Positions 50,769 through 62,988 of a DNA stretch of 64,000 nt are shown here, in pieces. Positions within the stretch are counted from its first letter, which is position 1, and every line of letters starts with the position of its first letter. Made by a program: the position numbers and the translations under genes. The notes beneath the pieces were generated by a model. The model did no database searches. It had not been told where the DNA came from and worked only from the letters and a program-made list of their open reading frames with translations. The stretch spans positions 99,777,307-99,841,306 of the forward strand of contig OZ010800.1 in assembly GCA_963932465.1 (NCBI GenBank), read 5' to 3'. The DNA comes from Maratus speciosus (lineage: Eukaryota > Arthropoda > Arachnida > Araneae > Salticidae).

Positions 50769-50926
50769 ATCTATAATATATTGTTATAAAAAATGATAAT
50801 ATAGTATTTTTGAAAATTACATTCAGTATATTGACAACATAAGAAGATAAAAATCCTAATTAATAATTTTTCTACATTTATTCGAGATATTAAGACAAGT
50901 AATACATTTATCGCTTTTGGTCTATG

Positions 50927-51446
50927 TACGAGGGAAAATCTGTAATAAGGTCACAAAATGATATGAGAGGTCGGAAATTATTTTTCGAGTAAATTGTTTC
51001 CAAATAATATGCCAGTATGTTGCAGCATAATCTAACTATGTTAATTTCGAATTTATGAGACAGCAGTTGTATAAGATGAGCAGGGTCATTCAAAATTTGT
51101 TGACGAAGAGCGAAGTAGTCGTCTAGTTAAGATTGTGGCAGAAGAATCAATGAGGAAGGTTGAGGGAATGATTCCTGTGTATTGTTGTTCGAATGTCGAT
51201 TCTTACCATTTCCCCAACCTTCAAGACTGATTCTTCTGTCGCAAACTGAACTGTACGACAACTTCGCTCTTCGTCAACACCCTTTGAATGACCCTAATCA
51301 TCTTGTACACTTTCTGTCTCTGAAATTCGAAATTAGCACCTTATAGCTGGATTATGCTGCCACCGATTGCCATATTTGGAAACAATTTACGACTAATTTC
51401 CGACCTATCATTTCAGTTTGAGACCTATTTCCTGACTTTCCTCGTA
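50927..51446. mobile_element. Foldback element with TACGAGG ends
   Basis: The left arm starting TACGAGGGAAAATCTGTAAT pairs with the complement of the right arm, TTTACGAGGAAAGTCAGGAA, and the arms match over about 220 bases through GGTCGGAAATTA, GGGTCATTCAAA and TTGACGAAGAGCGAAGT. The terminal motif resembles mariner-type ends I recall. There is no intact ORF. Confidence 0.75.
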
Positions 51447-53073
51447 AATCAATATATCATTTGATTTCAATTGAAAATTTTTAAATGAAAGAAATTCTAT
51501 CTACTACAGTACCAATTAGAATAACTTATTCCTTTATTATTGAATATAACTTTTATTGGAAGATATGCACTTGTTAGGAACAATAAACAAAATTATTTAA
51601 TGTTTATAATTTTATGCATCTTCAAACATACACACCAAAAATGATCATAACTATACCGTAAACATCATTATAATGCAATGTGGCTTTAATGCAGTTATAA
51701 TGCAATGTGAATAACGTAATTAAGAATAATTATTTAAAGTATTTATTTTAATTAAAATCTTTAATTAAAGCAATTACATATATATAATTCAAATAATTAA
51801 TAAAGCTGTGCATTACTGCAACACATAGCATACAGCAAAATGTAGCATAGTATAAAAGGATAGCAAAGGCGATGGGTTGAAAATTGTTTATACTATCTGT
51901 CACACATTAGTTACTACTACCGCACAAGAAAAACGTCAAACAGGATGAATATTCCTTTTTGCTTATTATTTGCATTTTTCAAATGTGTAGATTATACAAC
52001 GCATTTCTTATAGCATATATAGAAAGATACAGGTCGATTATAAATTATTTTAGGCATTTATTATTACATTATAAGCACTGTTTGCAAACGGATTAATAGG
52101 AAGAAGTAGATTGATAGATGAATTGAAAAAACAAAATGTTGCAATTATTCTCCAATGAGATATTTGGTTATTAGAAGGAGCAATTTAAAAGATGTCAAAG
52201 TGTAGCTAAGTATTCATTTGATAAATGGAGTCCCTTAAAACATATATCGTGAGCTGTGAGTAACAAGGAATTACGCAGCTCCTTATTTTGGATTAAAACA
52301 GAATATGACAAGATATGTTAGATCTGATCACAGAATGGCTACTACACGTTAAAAACGATAATTTATTTAAACACTTTCACAATTACGTAATAATGTTAAT
52401 ATAATACAAGATTGTGTCTCAAAATTAAGTCTCGTGTATATTTGAAACTCAATTTAATACACATACTTATCACACTTCTAAATTATAATTATTTTAAATA
52501 CTATTTATTAGACATTCGCAAACTATAACTAGGAAATGAAAAAAAAAAAAAAAAATTAATGTATTTATCAAACTTAAAAAAAGGGTGGAAAATACATTAA
52601 CCAATAACCTTTTAACATATCCAGAATAATACCTATTTTTAATGAATTGCTACCGTAATCTCGCTTTATAAACGAGTGTTTCAAAATGAAAGTATGAATT
52701 TGCTTTTGAAAAAAAAAAATGTAAAATTTAGTATTCTTTACACACGCCCTTTTTATGTTCTGAAGGATAATATGTCTGCTCTCGGAAAAAAGTTTTATCG
52801 AAAAAATTTAAAGTATTTTGAGGGGTTTTTTTTATCTAGAAGAACAAAAACACTTAAATATTCTTATGATAGCGAAAAAAAAAATATTCTTCACTTCGTT
52901 CGTCGTCTGGTTGATTTATTGATGAGAAAGATACACTTAAAAGAACCATTCATTTCCAACTATCACAAAAACGTGATTGGAGTATATTGATCTAAAAAGT
53001 TATAAATTTGACGTAACTAATTTTATGTTTTTAGACCCAAAAACATTTTTTAGTTTTATATAAAGAATCCTGA

Positions 53074-53080
<7 letters not shown>
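51447..53080. other. AT-rich stretch, nothing recognised
   Basis: No feature is supportable. The 104-codon frame at 52676-52990 is Lys/Phe/Leu-rich without a domain I know. Confidence 0.5.

Positions 53081-53127
<47 letters not shown>
53081..53127. repeat. (TA)n microsatellite
   Basis: A 47-base TA run. Confidence 0.95.
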
Positions 53128-53130
<3 letters not shown>

Positions 53131-53939
53131 TTATACATTTATTTTTCTTTTTAGTATGTAAAAGAGATCAATGGTATATTTTAAACCATATGGTAAAAAA
53201 AAAGTAAGATATTATTTATGCAACATTTAAGAATCAAGAAAAGAATATCTTCGACAATTCTGTGTGCGAAAAAAAATCATTGCGAAATGAGTTATGATAT
53301 TCCATAAAATTCTTTCGAAAAATTCTCAGTGATTAAAAATTACTTTTTTGGACGCTTTCAGAAATATGGTTGCTGCTCAAATGTATAAATTAGTGATTTG
53401 GAGGAAGCTGTTATAGGAAAGGAAAAAGTTCTGCGTGTGTATATATGTAATCATAAAAAAATCGTCATTTTTAACTTAATTAAATTATTCAAAACTCTTA
53501 CAGTATCTAACTTTTAGAAGTATTAAATTCTTTCCCCATTTTTAACTTCATTAAATTATTCCAAATTCTTACAATATTTATCTTTTTTCCTATTTTTTAA
53601 TAATATCTAAAATACCAATTGTATTTTAACACAGTGTCTTTAAATCAGCACATTCTTTTTTTTAATTCTAAAAACTTTGATCTGTTAAATGCGACACTTC
53701 TTCGTAAAAACCCTCTAATGTATTTTATTCATTCATATTTTGAGCAATAAAATTTTATTCCTTTCGAATATTTATCAATACCATTTTTATATTTTATCAA
53801 ATTTATCCTTCAATATCCCAGCATTCTTTGCATCCTCCCGCGTCAATGTATTCAACTTTTTCATTCTCCGCTGTCGTTATAGAGTTCTGAAGTTACTCAC
53901 TGTTTTCCCGCCTTGCTCAACGTTTTCAACTAATCACTA

Positions 53940-54355
53940 GGCGCGCCTTCCCTTAGCATCCAACTAACTTGAATTTCGTTGGCTCTGACGTAGAGCACGC
54001 CAGTACCTTTAAGCGTTTTGCTAGTATAAAACGAGGTTGCACAGATCTGGAGACCAGAATTTGTAAGGTATTTTGACTAGCATAATAAATACGTGTCACC
54101 GGGAGGATTTTTACTCAATACTCGACTGTGTCGCTAGACAGTTAACATCTTAATTATATGCTAAAAGACGTAACGAGGCTCAGATATGGGTCTAAAACTT
54201 GGCAAATATGTGAAATTTTGCTCTGTTACTTGATGTCTAATAAACATATTATTGATAAACACAGCGTCTTTATTTCTATGGGAAAATTCCCAATATAAAT
54301 TTAAACTTGCTTTCAACTGCGACCAGCTCTTCCCAACTACAAAATTGTTGATTCA
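53940..54355 (+). promoter_or_regulatory. Candidate solo LTR or promoter segment
   Basis: A GC-richer block holds TATAAAA at 54025-54031, followed 50-60 bases later by AATAAA (54084-54089), with another AATAAA near 54238. The TATA box, poly(A) signal and sharp change in base composition resemble a retroelement LTR. No second copy, TG/CA border or target duplication was fixed, so a chance arrangement is possible. Confidence 0.3.
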
Positions 54356-54554
54356 TCAAAATGGTAATGAGTGATTGGTGAATATACAAATTCATCGCTT
54401 GCCAGAGAATAATACTTCACTGGATTTTTGACATAATTACACCAGTTTGGAAAAATAATACAATAGAGAGCCAGGATGAGCGCTTCTGAAAAAACAACAA
54501 CATAATATATATATATATGGAGGGGAGAAATAAATATTCTCAACAATGCAACAT

Positions 54555-54660
54555 AATAAACTCATGGGTTTAATTATCCGGAGAGTGGTCGCGCCTCTTT
54601 TCAGAACGTTATTAGTCACGGTCGGTGTTTTTGCACCGTCTCCCCGCATACAGAAAATGT
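54555..54660 (-). repeat. Short dispersed repeat, copy 1
   Basis: The minus strand ACTAATAACGTTCTGAAAAG, followed by GCGCGACCACTCTCCGG, matches the plus strand at 61420-61470 (ACTACTAACGTTCTAAAAAA then GCGACTACTCTCGGG). Both copies sit in short open frames and translate to NVLK..ATTL. It may be an element terminus; its identity is unknown. Confidence 0.5.
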
Positions 54661-55968
54661 AAAATAAGAAACATTTTTCACTTAATATTCGAATAGTACA
54701 TTTCAATGAAGTTACAAATTTGCAGTTTATTTAAATTTTATGCGATTTGGAATAATGGGAAAAAGTGAATATGAACGGACATTAGTGATCGTTTCGCAGA
54801 ATTTCCCACCAATTTCAACTTTGCTTGTAAAAATGTACTTTAAGGAAAAACAGAGATGTCTTTTTACTTCACTATATGGGTAAAAAAACATTTAAAGTCA
54901 GCTACATGGAAGTTCGCCATTGTATTTGTATGGGGATATGAGTTATGAGAAGGCAACTTGTATGGGAGGCAAAAAGACCTATACGCGACTACAGCCGGGT
55001 TATTTGATGCACGATATCATACAAAAAGAGAAAGCATGATATAAGAGCGTGGTGAAATCGCAAGATTAATAAGGTGCGATATTCTCATGAAGGGTAAATG
55101 TAAAGAAGAAAGCCAGAGATATGTACGGTTCCATAGTTTTACCTCCACATAAACTTTAAAGATCCGTTCAATGCCAAATATAAGATTTGAGCAAAAATGC
55201 TAGGTGAATATAGTATTTATGTTTACGAATGTATTATATTAATAATGTGAATGACTTACCATGATCTACTAAGTATTTTACTTGTTTGCGTGAATAATAA
55301 ATGTATTCCGTTGCAATTATAATTCAAGTGAATCTTCAAGTAATTTTCACACTAAATCCTACAGATATATAAGTGAAAAATTCCTCTTTTAAAATTTTTG
55401 GGAAAATATGTGGACAATATTATGTTTAACCTGAAAAACGTTGGTGGAAAATTGAATAAATACGTGACTATATCTTATGTATTAAATAACAATTTCATAA
55501 TTAAACATTTATAAATAACATAAATGATATACATCATACTATAAACACATTTTGCGATTTAGTTTAAAGTAAAGCGTACGCATACGGTGCTGGAATTTAC
55601 TAAAAAGTTTGGAAATGTACACGGTGTGAATAACTTTACAAAAGTACAAAAATAAATATTTTAATCATTCATCTATAATACTTTCAGTTTGTATCGCTAT
55701 TTAAAGCAAGTGTATTATTTCTGGTCTATTACTTAGAAATTGCTCTTGAAAACCTTTATTTTTATTACAACAATTGACATTTCAATATAATTTTAAATCA
55801 GAACGAAATGACAATCCGTTTTAAAAAATATTCAATATACAGTTAATAATATGTAATAATTTTATACAATAGTTATATAATAGTTTTTAGATCACAAGAC
55901 GGAATTCTGAAATTCCAATAATCATAAAAATATAATATGAACTTCACAAGCTCACGGTTTACTCAAAA

Positions 55969-56237
55969 GGTTATCATAAAAATATAGATGTTAAACGTTT
56001 AAAATAATAATTTTTCGTTCTAAATTAAATCATAAAACAAAATGCACTACATTCGACAACACTTGACGAAGAACATACTTTCTCCTAACTGAAAAGAAGC
56101 GGCGCAGATGGCTGAATAGAATGGCAGTTGAAGAAAATTTTTCCTTGACGAAGGTTCCGGATGGAAACCGAAAGTGCTCGGAGTTTAATAAAATTTATTT
56201 ATTCCAAATTTTTAACATCTATATTTTTATGATTACC
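55969..56237. mobile_element. Small TIR element, 269 bp
   Basis: The left end GGTTATCATAAAAATATAGA matches the complement of the right end GGTAATCATAAAAATATAGA over about 27 bases. A partial third copy of the repeat lies at 55918-55935. The interior holds TTGACGAAGGTTCC...GGAAACCGAAAG, a stem-loop like those near terminal repeats of Penelope-like elements, and then AATAAAATTTATT. The class is unsettled. Confidence 0.5.
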
Positions 56238-56326
56238 TTTCAAGTAAATAATGAACTTTTAATGTTCACATTTTAATTTCATTTAAAATATGCTTAAATT
56301 AGGATTATCGTTAATTAGAAAATAAA

Positions 56327-57857
56327 GAGGTCAAGTGCGAGAATTAATCGCGCTCACAGGGTACCGTACAAAAAATATATGAATTAATAATTTTATTACT
56401 AAACAATCGTTTCTAAAAGAATAATAAGGTTTTGTAAAAATTTATACAACGTAGGGTTGTGTATAGCTGTATATACTAGAAAAGTATGAATGGGTATACC
56501 ATAAGAGATTAAAGCGATATGAATATAAATAATATCAAATATTGCTATTCCGTATAACTCTTTTTTTGTTTATCTTATCCTAACCTGGCTAAGATGAACT
56601 TAACTCGGTACTGACAATAAGAGTAGTTCATATTTAACACCATACGCTCTGCCGCTATTAGTGGATGTATGTCATTAGCCTAGCCACCAGTGTTGTCGCA
56701 TCTGGCAGAATTGTTTATTAGAACACCACAAAAATGTAACTGATAATTGTCTTTTTCCTTAATTTTTGGAAAATCAATCATCTTGTAAAACAAAAATAAA
56801 AGTTAAAACTTTCTGGTGAGAATTCGGAATGTCTATTTGAAAAAATCAGCCATATATCATATTGTCGGAATGGACAGCGGGCTTCCAAAGGAGGTCGAAA
56901 ATTTGCAACGGCTCTTGGTACGTGCCGCGTTCTAAAAGTTAGTTATTTTAATTAACTTTTGAAGACACGAAATGCATATTGAGAGATCCACTCAATTCAA
57001 ACTAACTTCGAATCCCATAGTATGTATGTGATTAATTCTAATTAAAAAGTCTAATTTAAAAGTCTGTTTTTAACAATTTGACGTTTAATGCTTTTATACT
57101 GCTACTGGGCATTGCATTACACAAATATATCATTATAAGTTGCTATCTGGGATTTAAAAGCCTGGGGTACTTAGTGTACGCCGGCCCTGTCATTATGTAT
57201 GTCCAAACCATCCTTGTCTTTAAAGGTTAATATCTCGACTAATTACCCACGATTTTTTTCAAAAATCATTATCAAAAATGATTTTACACTTCTGCTACGA
57301 TACGTACCTCAAGCGCTCCTCAATACCTTTGCTGAATGCCTCCAAATCGAAATATGTGTGTAACGGAAAATACGTTTTCCTCAAAAACTATGTGACCTAG
57401 GGTAAACGCTATAATTTTCATGAAAGGTTTAACTTAACGTCTACTATCTCAAACATTTCATAATTTTAGTTTCAGTACATTCGGAAATAGATGGGGAGGG
57501 GTACATATTTTTACACGACATTTTCGACGATATCTCTGAAGAAATAGTAGCTAAAATTACAAGAGATGTATTTTTGAATTCAGCGTTACGAAAGCTCTCT
57601 CAGGATACCCCATACGATATACGTAATTTTTTTTTTTTGTTTACAAGTAACTTAATTAGCCCGTCTACATTTTTCCTAAATATTTTCGTGAACGTTTAAT
57701 AATATGTAAATATGTTGGCCAATAGTCTATTTCCCATAATTTGAACTTTCCACATTCCATAGTTTACGAGTAATATGGCTGTGACAGATGGACAGACAGA
57801 CACAAGAGTGATCTTATAATGGTTCTGTTTTTACTTTTTAAATGCGGAACCCTAAAA
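56327..57857 (+). mobile_element. Arthropod-type repeat with CAAGTGCGAG...GGAACCCTAAAA ends
   Basis: The left end reads AGGTCAAGTGCGAGAATTAA, then CGCGC and AGGGTACCGTACA. The right end has GATGGACAGACAGACACAAG, then GGTTCTGTTTTTAC and GCGGAACCCTAAAA. I recall this pairing of ends (CAAGTGCGAGTCGGACTCGC... and ...GGGTACGGAACCCTAAAA) from abundant repeats in insect genomes. No coding sequence is recognisable between them. Whether 56370-57100 belongs to the same copy is uncertain. Confidence 0.5.
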
Positions 57858-57998
57858 TGTAAGAAATAACCTCATGTTGATGTTATCATTGTATATTTGA
57901 TTTGTAAGGCTATAATCAAAAGATACATTTAAAAATGATGTATCAACATCAGCGGTGACCATAGCTCTTCTGAAATTAACGTTCAATATATTTAAATT

Positions 57999-58004
<6 letters not shown>

Positions 58005-58047
<43 letters not shown>
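58005..58047. repeat. Poly-T tract
   Basis: A 43-base T-run. A second T-run lies at 58309-58337. The poly-Lys frame at 57852-58070 is its artefact. Confidence 0.95.
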
Positions 58048-58050
<3 letters not shown>

Positions 58051-58305
58051 GGTACAACATATAGTTTCACTAAGCACTACCCTATTTAAATGCATTCTTT
58101 TCAATAATTTTCTTCTCTCTCATCAGAGGATTCTTTTTTTTCCTGTTGCATGTGCCACATCAAACGTGCATTCTCATTTATAAAGCTGAGAGATTTTAAT
58201 GTGATTTCATGAGAGTAACCTAAATTTTATTATTATCATTTTGACAAGCTATGAGCTCGAACGCATAAGGCTTCGTTATTGTGATCGCCATATTTTTACA
58301 ATATT

Positions 58306-58341
<36 letters not shown>

Positions 58342-58689
58342 GTAAGACACCTTATTTATCTCTGCCAAACCCTTGCGCGACTGGTAGAATTTTACATTTA
58401 CGAAATAAATTTTGAAGCCGGTTTAAACAAGTATTTCTAGAACATTTTCAAAAGATTATACAAAATTAGTTTGTGGATGCTTTTTTCTTTTAACCTTCGA
58501 CCGCATCTTATGCTTAAATTCGAGAAAAAAAGATTACATTTACTGTAATATTATTCAAAATTAAGGTACTGTTATTGAAAGATAATATTATATTACCCAC
58601 ATTGCAAAGGTTAAGTTTTACTAAACTTTAAGAAATATGGCATTTACCGAAATATAAGAAAAACGCTTAAACTAAAAACGAAACTTCCT

Positions 58690-58951
58690 GCTGTAGTATC
58701 CATGAAGTATCAGGGCCTGCAGCTAAAACCCTGTTTTCTTTACCATTAACCTAGAAGTGCTATACAGAATATGCCCTGCTCAAGTAGTCAGCCTAACACG
58801 GGTCGTTCGTTGTTTAGCTCACAAGCAAGTTTGGTACACATTTTATCGAACACGAATGATGAAGGATTAAGTGAATTCGCTCAGCCGTGAATCAAGCTCT
58901 TGAACTGCAGCTTTGCAGTCAGACCTACTGATCACTACACCACTGAGCTTC
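58690..58951 (-). mobile_element. tRNA-derived SINE, copy 2
   Basis: On the minus strand the head reads AAGCTCAGTGGTGTAGTGAT with an A-box-like TAGTGATCAGTAGG, then the B-box-like GCAGTTCAAGAGC. The body (CACTTAATCCTTCATCATTC, GAGCTAAACAACGAACG) aligns with SINE copy 1. The cloverleaf is degenerate, so it is not a tRNA gene. Confidence 0.7.
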
Positions 58952-61284
58952 ACCAAAATATAACGTTCTATATTAATTGTATGTTAATTATAAATTAATT
59001 AAAATTAATCTATTTTAAATTAAAAGTAATTAATTTATCAGAATTAAGCATTAAAAAATAAAATAAATGCAGAATTTTATACAGCTGAAAAAATTAAAAT
59101 TTTTAGTCTAAGGTAAATCATTTATTTTTCGACACAGTGCCCAAATTTACTATGAATAAGAGAATGTACAAAGTGTAATAAGTATTACAAAATATATTAA
59201 CCCGTTAATAGTCGCGCGTTGGTCTCTTCCCCGCCCGAAATTCGTTATCTTCCTGTAACTCATTTCCTGTTAAAGTTACGATAGCCAAATTCCGTGTAGC
59301 TGACTTTGAGTGTTCACACTCTTGTGTAGTAAAATTGCAAGTCATTCCTGCTATTTCTTAGCATTTTATAGCATTCTTAAGTTTCAATCGGTCTAAATGA
59401 CCGCGTTGCGACCACTTGTGTTAGTTGAATTTTTCCCCCTCGTGTTCATCCTTTCCCATTTCCGCGAAATCTGCGGGGAAAAGTTTCTTCGAAGTACGGA
59501 CTCTCTGTCTGTTGTTATTTCGTTTTTCTTCTTTCTGCTATTTTACCCGTTCATAGAGTACTTTTTTTACTTTTAGAATGCTACTTAAAATTGTTTTGTT
59601 ATATTAGTTGTGAAGTCAGTTCGCACAAAAAACTGATTGATGGTCACTTACATTTTTTTTTTCATTGTCAAACATTGCGGGAATAAATTCTCAAATTGAT
59701 AAGCGTTTAAATATGAAAAAAAAAGGGAAATTCATCATCATTATTTGAAAGAAGTTACGTTCCATTTATTACTGGAACATATAAATGAAAAAGAAAACAG
59801 ACAATAACACAACCAACCATAAAAAAAAGAGAAGAGAATTTTGTGGGAATCAGTAAAAAAATTGCCGTATCTCCAAAATCTGAAAAGTATAGTTTTTGTA
59901 CAATAAAACAAACTCGAAAGATAAAACAGTTTTCTCAGAAATGTAGTATGTATATCTGCGAAGAACATACATATAATTTATTTGCACAATAATGAGCATT
60001 TTATAATGTAGGTTAGAAATTACGCAAATAAAAATCTCTTTTGGATAATTCAGTGAATATTTATACTATAATTTTAAAAAATATTTTAAGTATTTTTCTA
60101 AAATTTATCTATTTTTAAATTTTCATACTGTAAGTAAAAAAAAAAAAAACATTTTTTTTTTTTTTTTAACAATGCCGCAGAAAATGTTTTTTTTTATTAT
60201 TATTGAAATCGAATAGAGGCTTGGGGACGGTATCTAACAAATTTAAATTTGTTGTCCTTCCTCAATTGTTCAAACTATTTTTCAGAATGTTTTTCAGAAT
60301 ATGAGAGAAAATTCATTTAAATAAAATTAGTGCTGCATATTTATAATTTCGGAGAAAAATTTCTTTTTTTTTTTTTTATTATTTTAATGAATGTTATTAT
60401 AAAACAATAAATTATAACAATAATACCTTATTATGAAATGTACAATTGAATATTTATTTTAATTAAATAGTTGCTGTAAAATACATCCCTATTAAGATGA
60501 ACCTTTCAGTGATTCTATTATTTAAAATAATTTATCCATCTTAGGATTTAAATCTACAATTGCAAATGTATTTAAATTAAATATATAATTTCAATAACTT
60601 ATTATTTACTTTATATAAGCGAAGTTCGTATCCAGAGGGGGCGCTGCTCCCACCTGAAATAAGTAGAAATACTACAAATCGTGCATTTTCATTTGAAAAA
60701 TGGATTTAATCATAAAATTTCGAGAGTCCCCCCCTTCTCTCCCCCCTCATACACATATAGACACCCCACAAAATAAATAAATAAAACGTAGTTACAACAT
60801 TTACATTTATAATTTCGAAATTAAGTATTTTTTTACCTTTTTCTTTATTATATATATATATATAATATGCTGGTGAATTAGTGGTATTGTATTTGATTTG
60901 CTGTTGCATGTCATAGGTTCCATTTTTATTTTCAGTTTAATTGTTCAATTTAATGTCAGTGTAATATATAGATGCTAAATTTATTAATTTCATTTTATTA
61001 AATGGATATAGAGTGCCGGAGTATCAAAAAAATCTACCTGACTCTGATTCTGTCCTTCCAAAAAAAAAATAAAAATACCCCTATTACGAATTTAGATTCA
61101 TATTCGTAAATGTTTTCTTACTAATTATTGATTCATAGTAACATCAGAAATTCAATCAAATCATTTACTATTTACTTTTAAGTATTTATGCAAAACGAAG
61201 AAAGAGTTATTAAAAACATTTATCTAGATGCCAACTGAATATATACTTAAGCGAAATAAATAATTTGCTATAAAAGGTTGTAAA
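58952..61284. other. AT-rich stretch with one GC-richer patch
   Basis: No gene is supportable. The patch at 59205-59540 (AACCCGTTAATAGTCGCGCG to TTTTACCCGTTCATAGAG) is less AT-rich and may be a repeat, but I found no partner. A (TA)n tract lies near 60849. Confidence 0.4.
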
Positions 61285-61334
61285 ATGAATAATTGCTGTA
61301 ATCTTTTAAAGTTCAGTCAATATTTTCACCCTAC

Positions 61335-61480
61335 GTTATCCGTTTTCGATCATCTGATAACACCGGCAAGTTTCCCCTTCGTTTTCGGCCTGCTGGTAAC
61401 GGCGGCAAATGGACCGAACGCGACTACTAACGTTCTAAAAAATGTTGCGACTACTCTCGGGTTAATACATAAGATAAAAC
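61335..61480 (+). repeat. Short dispersed repeat, copy 2
   Basis: This is the direct-orientation partner of the segment at 54555-54660; see that entry for the shared sequence. It reads on into GGGTTAATAC, which is also similar to the complement of 59210-59225. Confidence 0.5.
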
Positions 61481-61574
61481 GGTATCTATAATATTTTTAG
61501 TTTATATCGTTTTTTCAAATTATATTTTCAACATTATGTATCATGTTTTAGATTTACCTTAAGATATATGAAAG

Positions 61575-61600
61575 TTTTTTTTTTTTTTTTTTTTTTTTTT
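61575..61600. repeat. Poly-T tract
   Basis: A 26-base T-run. Another lies at 62956-62985. Confidence 0.95.
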
Positions 61601-61869
61601 GAATAATTTCTTTTCGGGACTTTTTTACTTTGAAAATTCGTGTACTGTATAAATAGAGTCAAATTAAATCATTTTTAATCTTATTAGACAATTCTTCACT
61701 TTACGTAAAAAGAGTATTAATCTTCTGTTCCGATATTAATTTTAATTAATTTCTCTAAGTAATTACTAAGTAGTAAGTAAGATTATAGTGCAGTAATCAA
61801 TGGTATTATGATGATTTGCTTCCAAAGTATGCGTCAAATATTCATTACAAATATGTTAGATAGAAACAT

Positions 61870-62061
61870 ATGCATCACCTATTAATCACATTTCTATTAT
61901 TGGTATTATCCATGCAAAACCAGCAAATCAGCTGTGGCAGACATGTCACAGATTTTAATGAAAATCAGTCTATATGTAGATCATATCTATTTATGAGTAA
62001 ATGTAAAATAATAGATTTCAGGATTGTTCATTTAAGTATTAAAATATACATTAAAAGTTAA
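61870..62061 (+). CDS. Speculative small secreted peptide frame
   Basis: The 63-codon frame begins with a signal-peptide-like hydrophobic run (HHLLITFLLLVLSMQ) followed by a polar stretch with three cysteines (SCGRHV, SICRS, SKCK). I recognise no family. It has no splice evidence, no promoter I can point to, and AT-rich DNA yields such frames by chance. It could also be a first exon. I list it only because it is the one short frame in the right end that does not come from a repeat. Confidence 0.12.
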   Translation: MHHLLITFLLLVLSMQNQQISCGRHVTDFNENQSICRSYLFMSKCKIIDFRIVHLSIKIYIKS

Positions 62062-62953
62062 TGCAAAATCGAGGTATTGTCAACATGCTTAAAATTTCAA
62101 TTCTAATTATTAGTCTCAGGAATGGAAAGACTATGTAAAAAAATATTTATATTTAGGAATGAATAATATTTAACAGATTTGCATAAGTTAGCAATTGTAT
62201 CTTTATTCCGTAATGAGAAAAAAATTATTTTTGAAAATTTTTGAGATAAAAATGCAATATTTCTATTGCTCCTTTAGTCATGAGGGAGAGCACTGGCAAG
62301 TTTACAATTGCCACTTTGCACATTTTTTTGCAATTGACCTTATAGCTAAAAGTATATATTTTAAATATCGAATGTTTCATTCTTGCCTTTTTATTCCTTA
62401 ATGAGAAAAAATTTAAATAGTAAAAAATGTTTAGGGTAAAATCTAATATTTCTATCACTTCTTTTTAAGTGAAGGAAAGCTTTATTAAACTTTTAAATTA
62501 TTTGGTATTATAGATAAAAGTGTATATTTTTAATATAGAAAATTTTACTCTTGCTTTCAGTTTATTTTTGGCTATGAATATATTTATTTTAAACTACAGT
62601 ATATAATATATATATATGTATATACATATTACGTTGAACAAAAATTATATATTTATCCTCTAAATCCATAGATGGCAGCACGACATTTTCTCCCCTTGTA
62701 AATCGTGCAATATTGTAAAAAACGCCCGCGGATTAAAAGGAGAAAGCTCTTGGAATGCAACAAATATTACCTTTTTAACCCAATATTGTAACTTTAAAAA
62801 TCAAAAGTCAAACTTGAATTTTGCTTTAGCATATCTTGGACTTATTCCTCTTTATGTCTGTGCAATAACTGTAATGTCTGACCTTTACTTCATTATATTT
62901 TTGGGCCTATAAATAAGAGGAAAAATTACGATTTTGTCATTTTTTAAAGTTTC

Positions 62954-62988
<35 letters not shown>

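Noticed and set aside
52676..52990. 104-codon forward frame
   Set aside because: Low-complexity Lys/Leu/Phe composition and no family resemblance.
56140..56195. Hammerhead ribozyme
   Set aside because: The stem-loop and GAAA are present, but the conserved CTGANGA core reads TTGACGA, losing an essential cytosine, and no paired cleavage site is evident.
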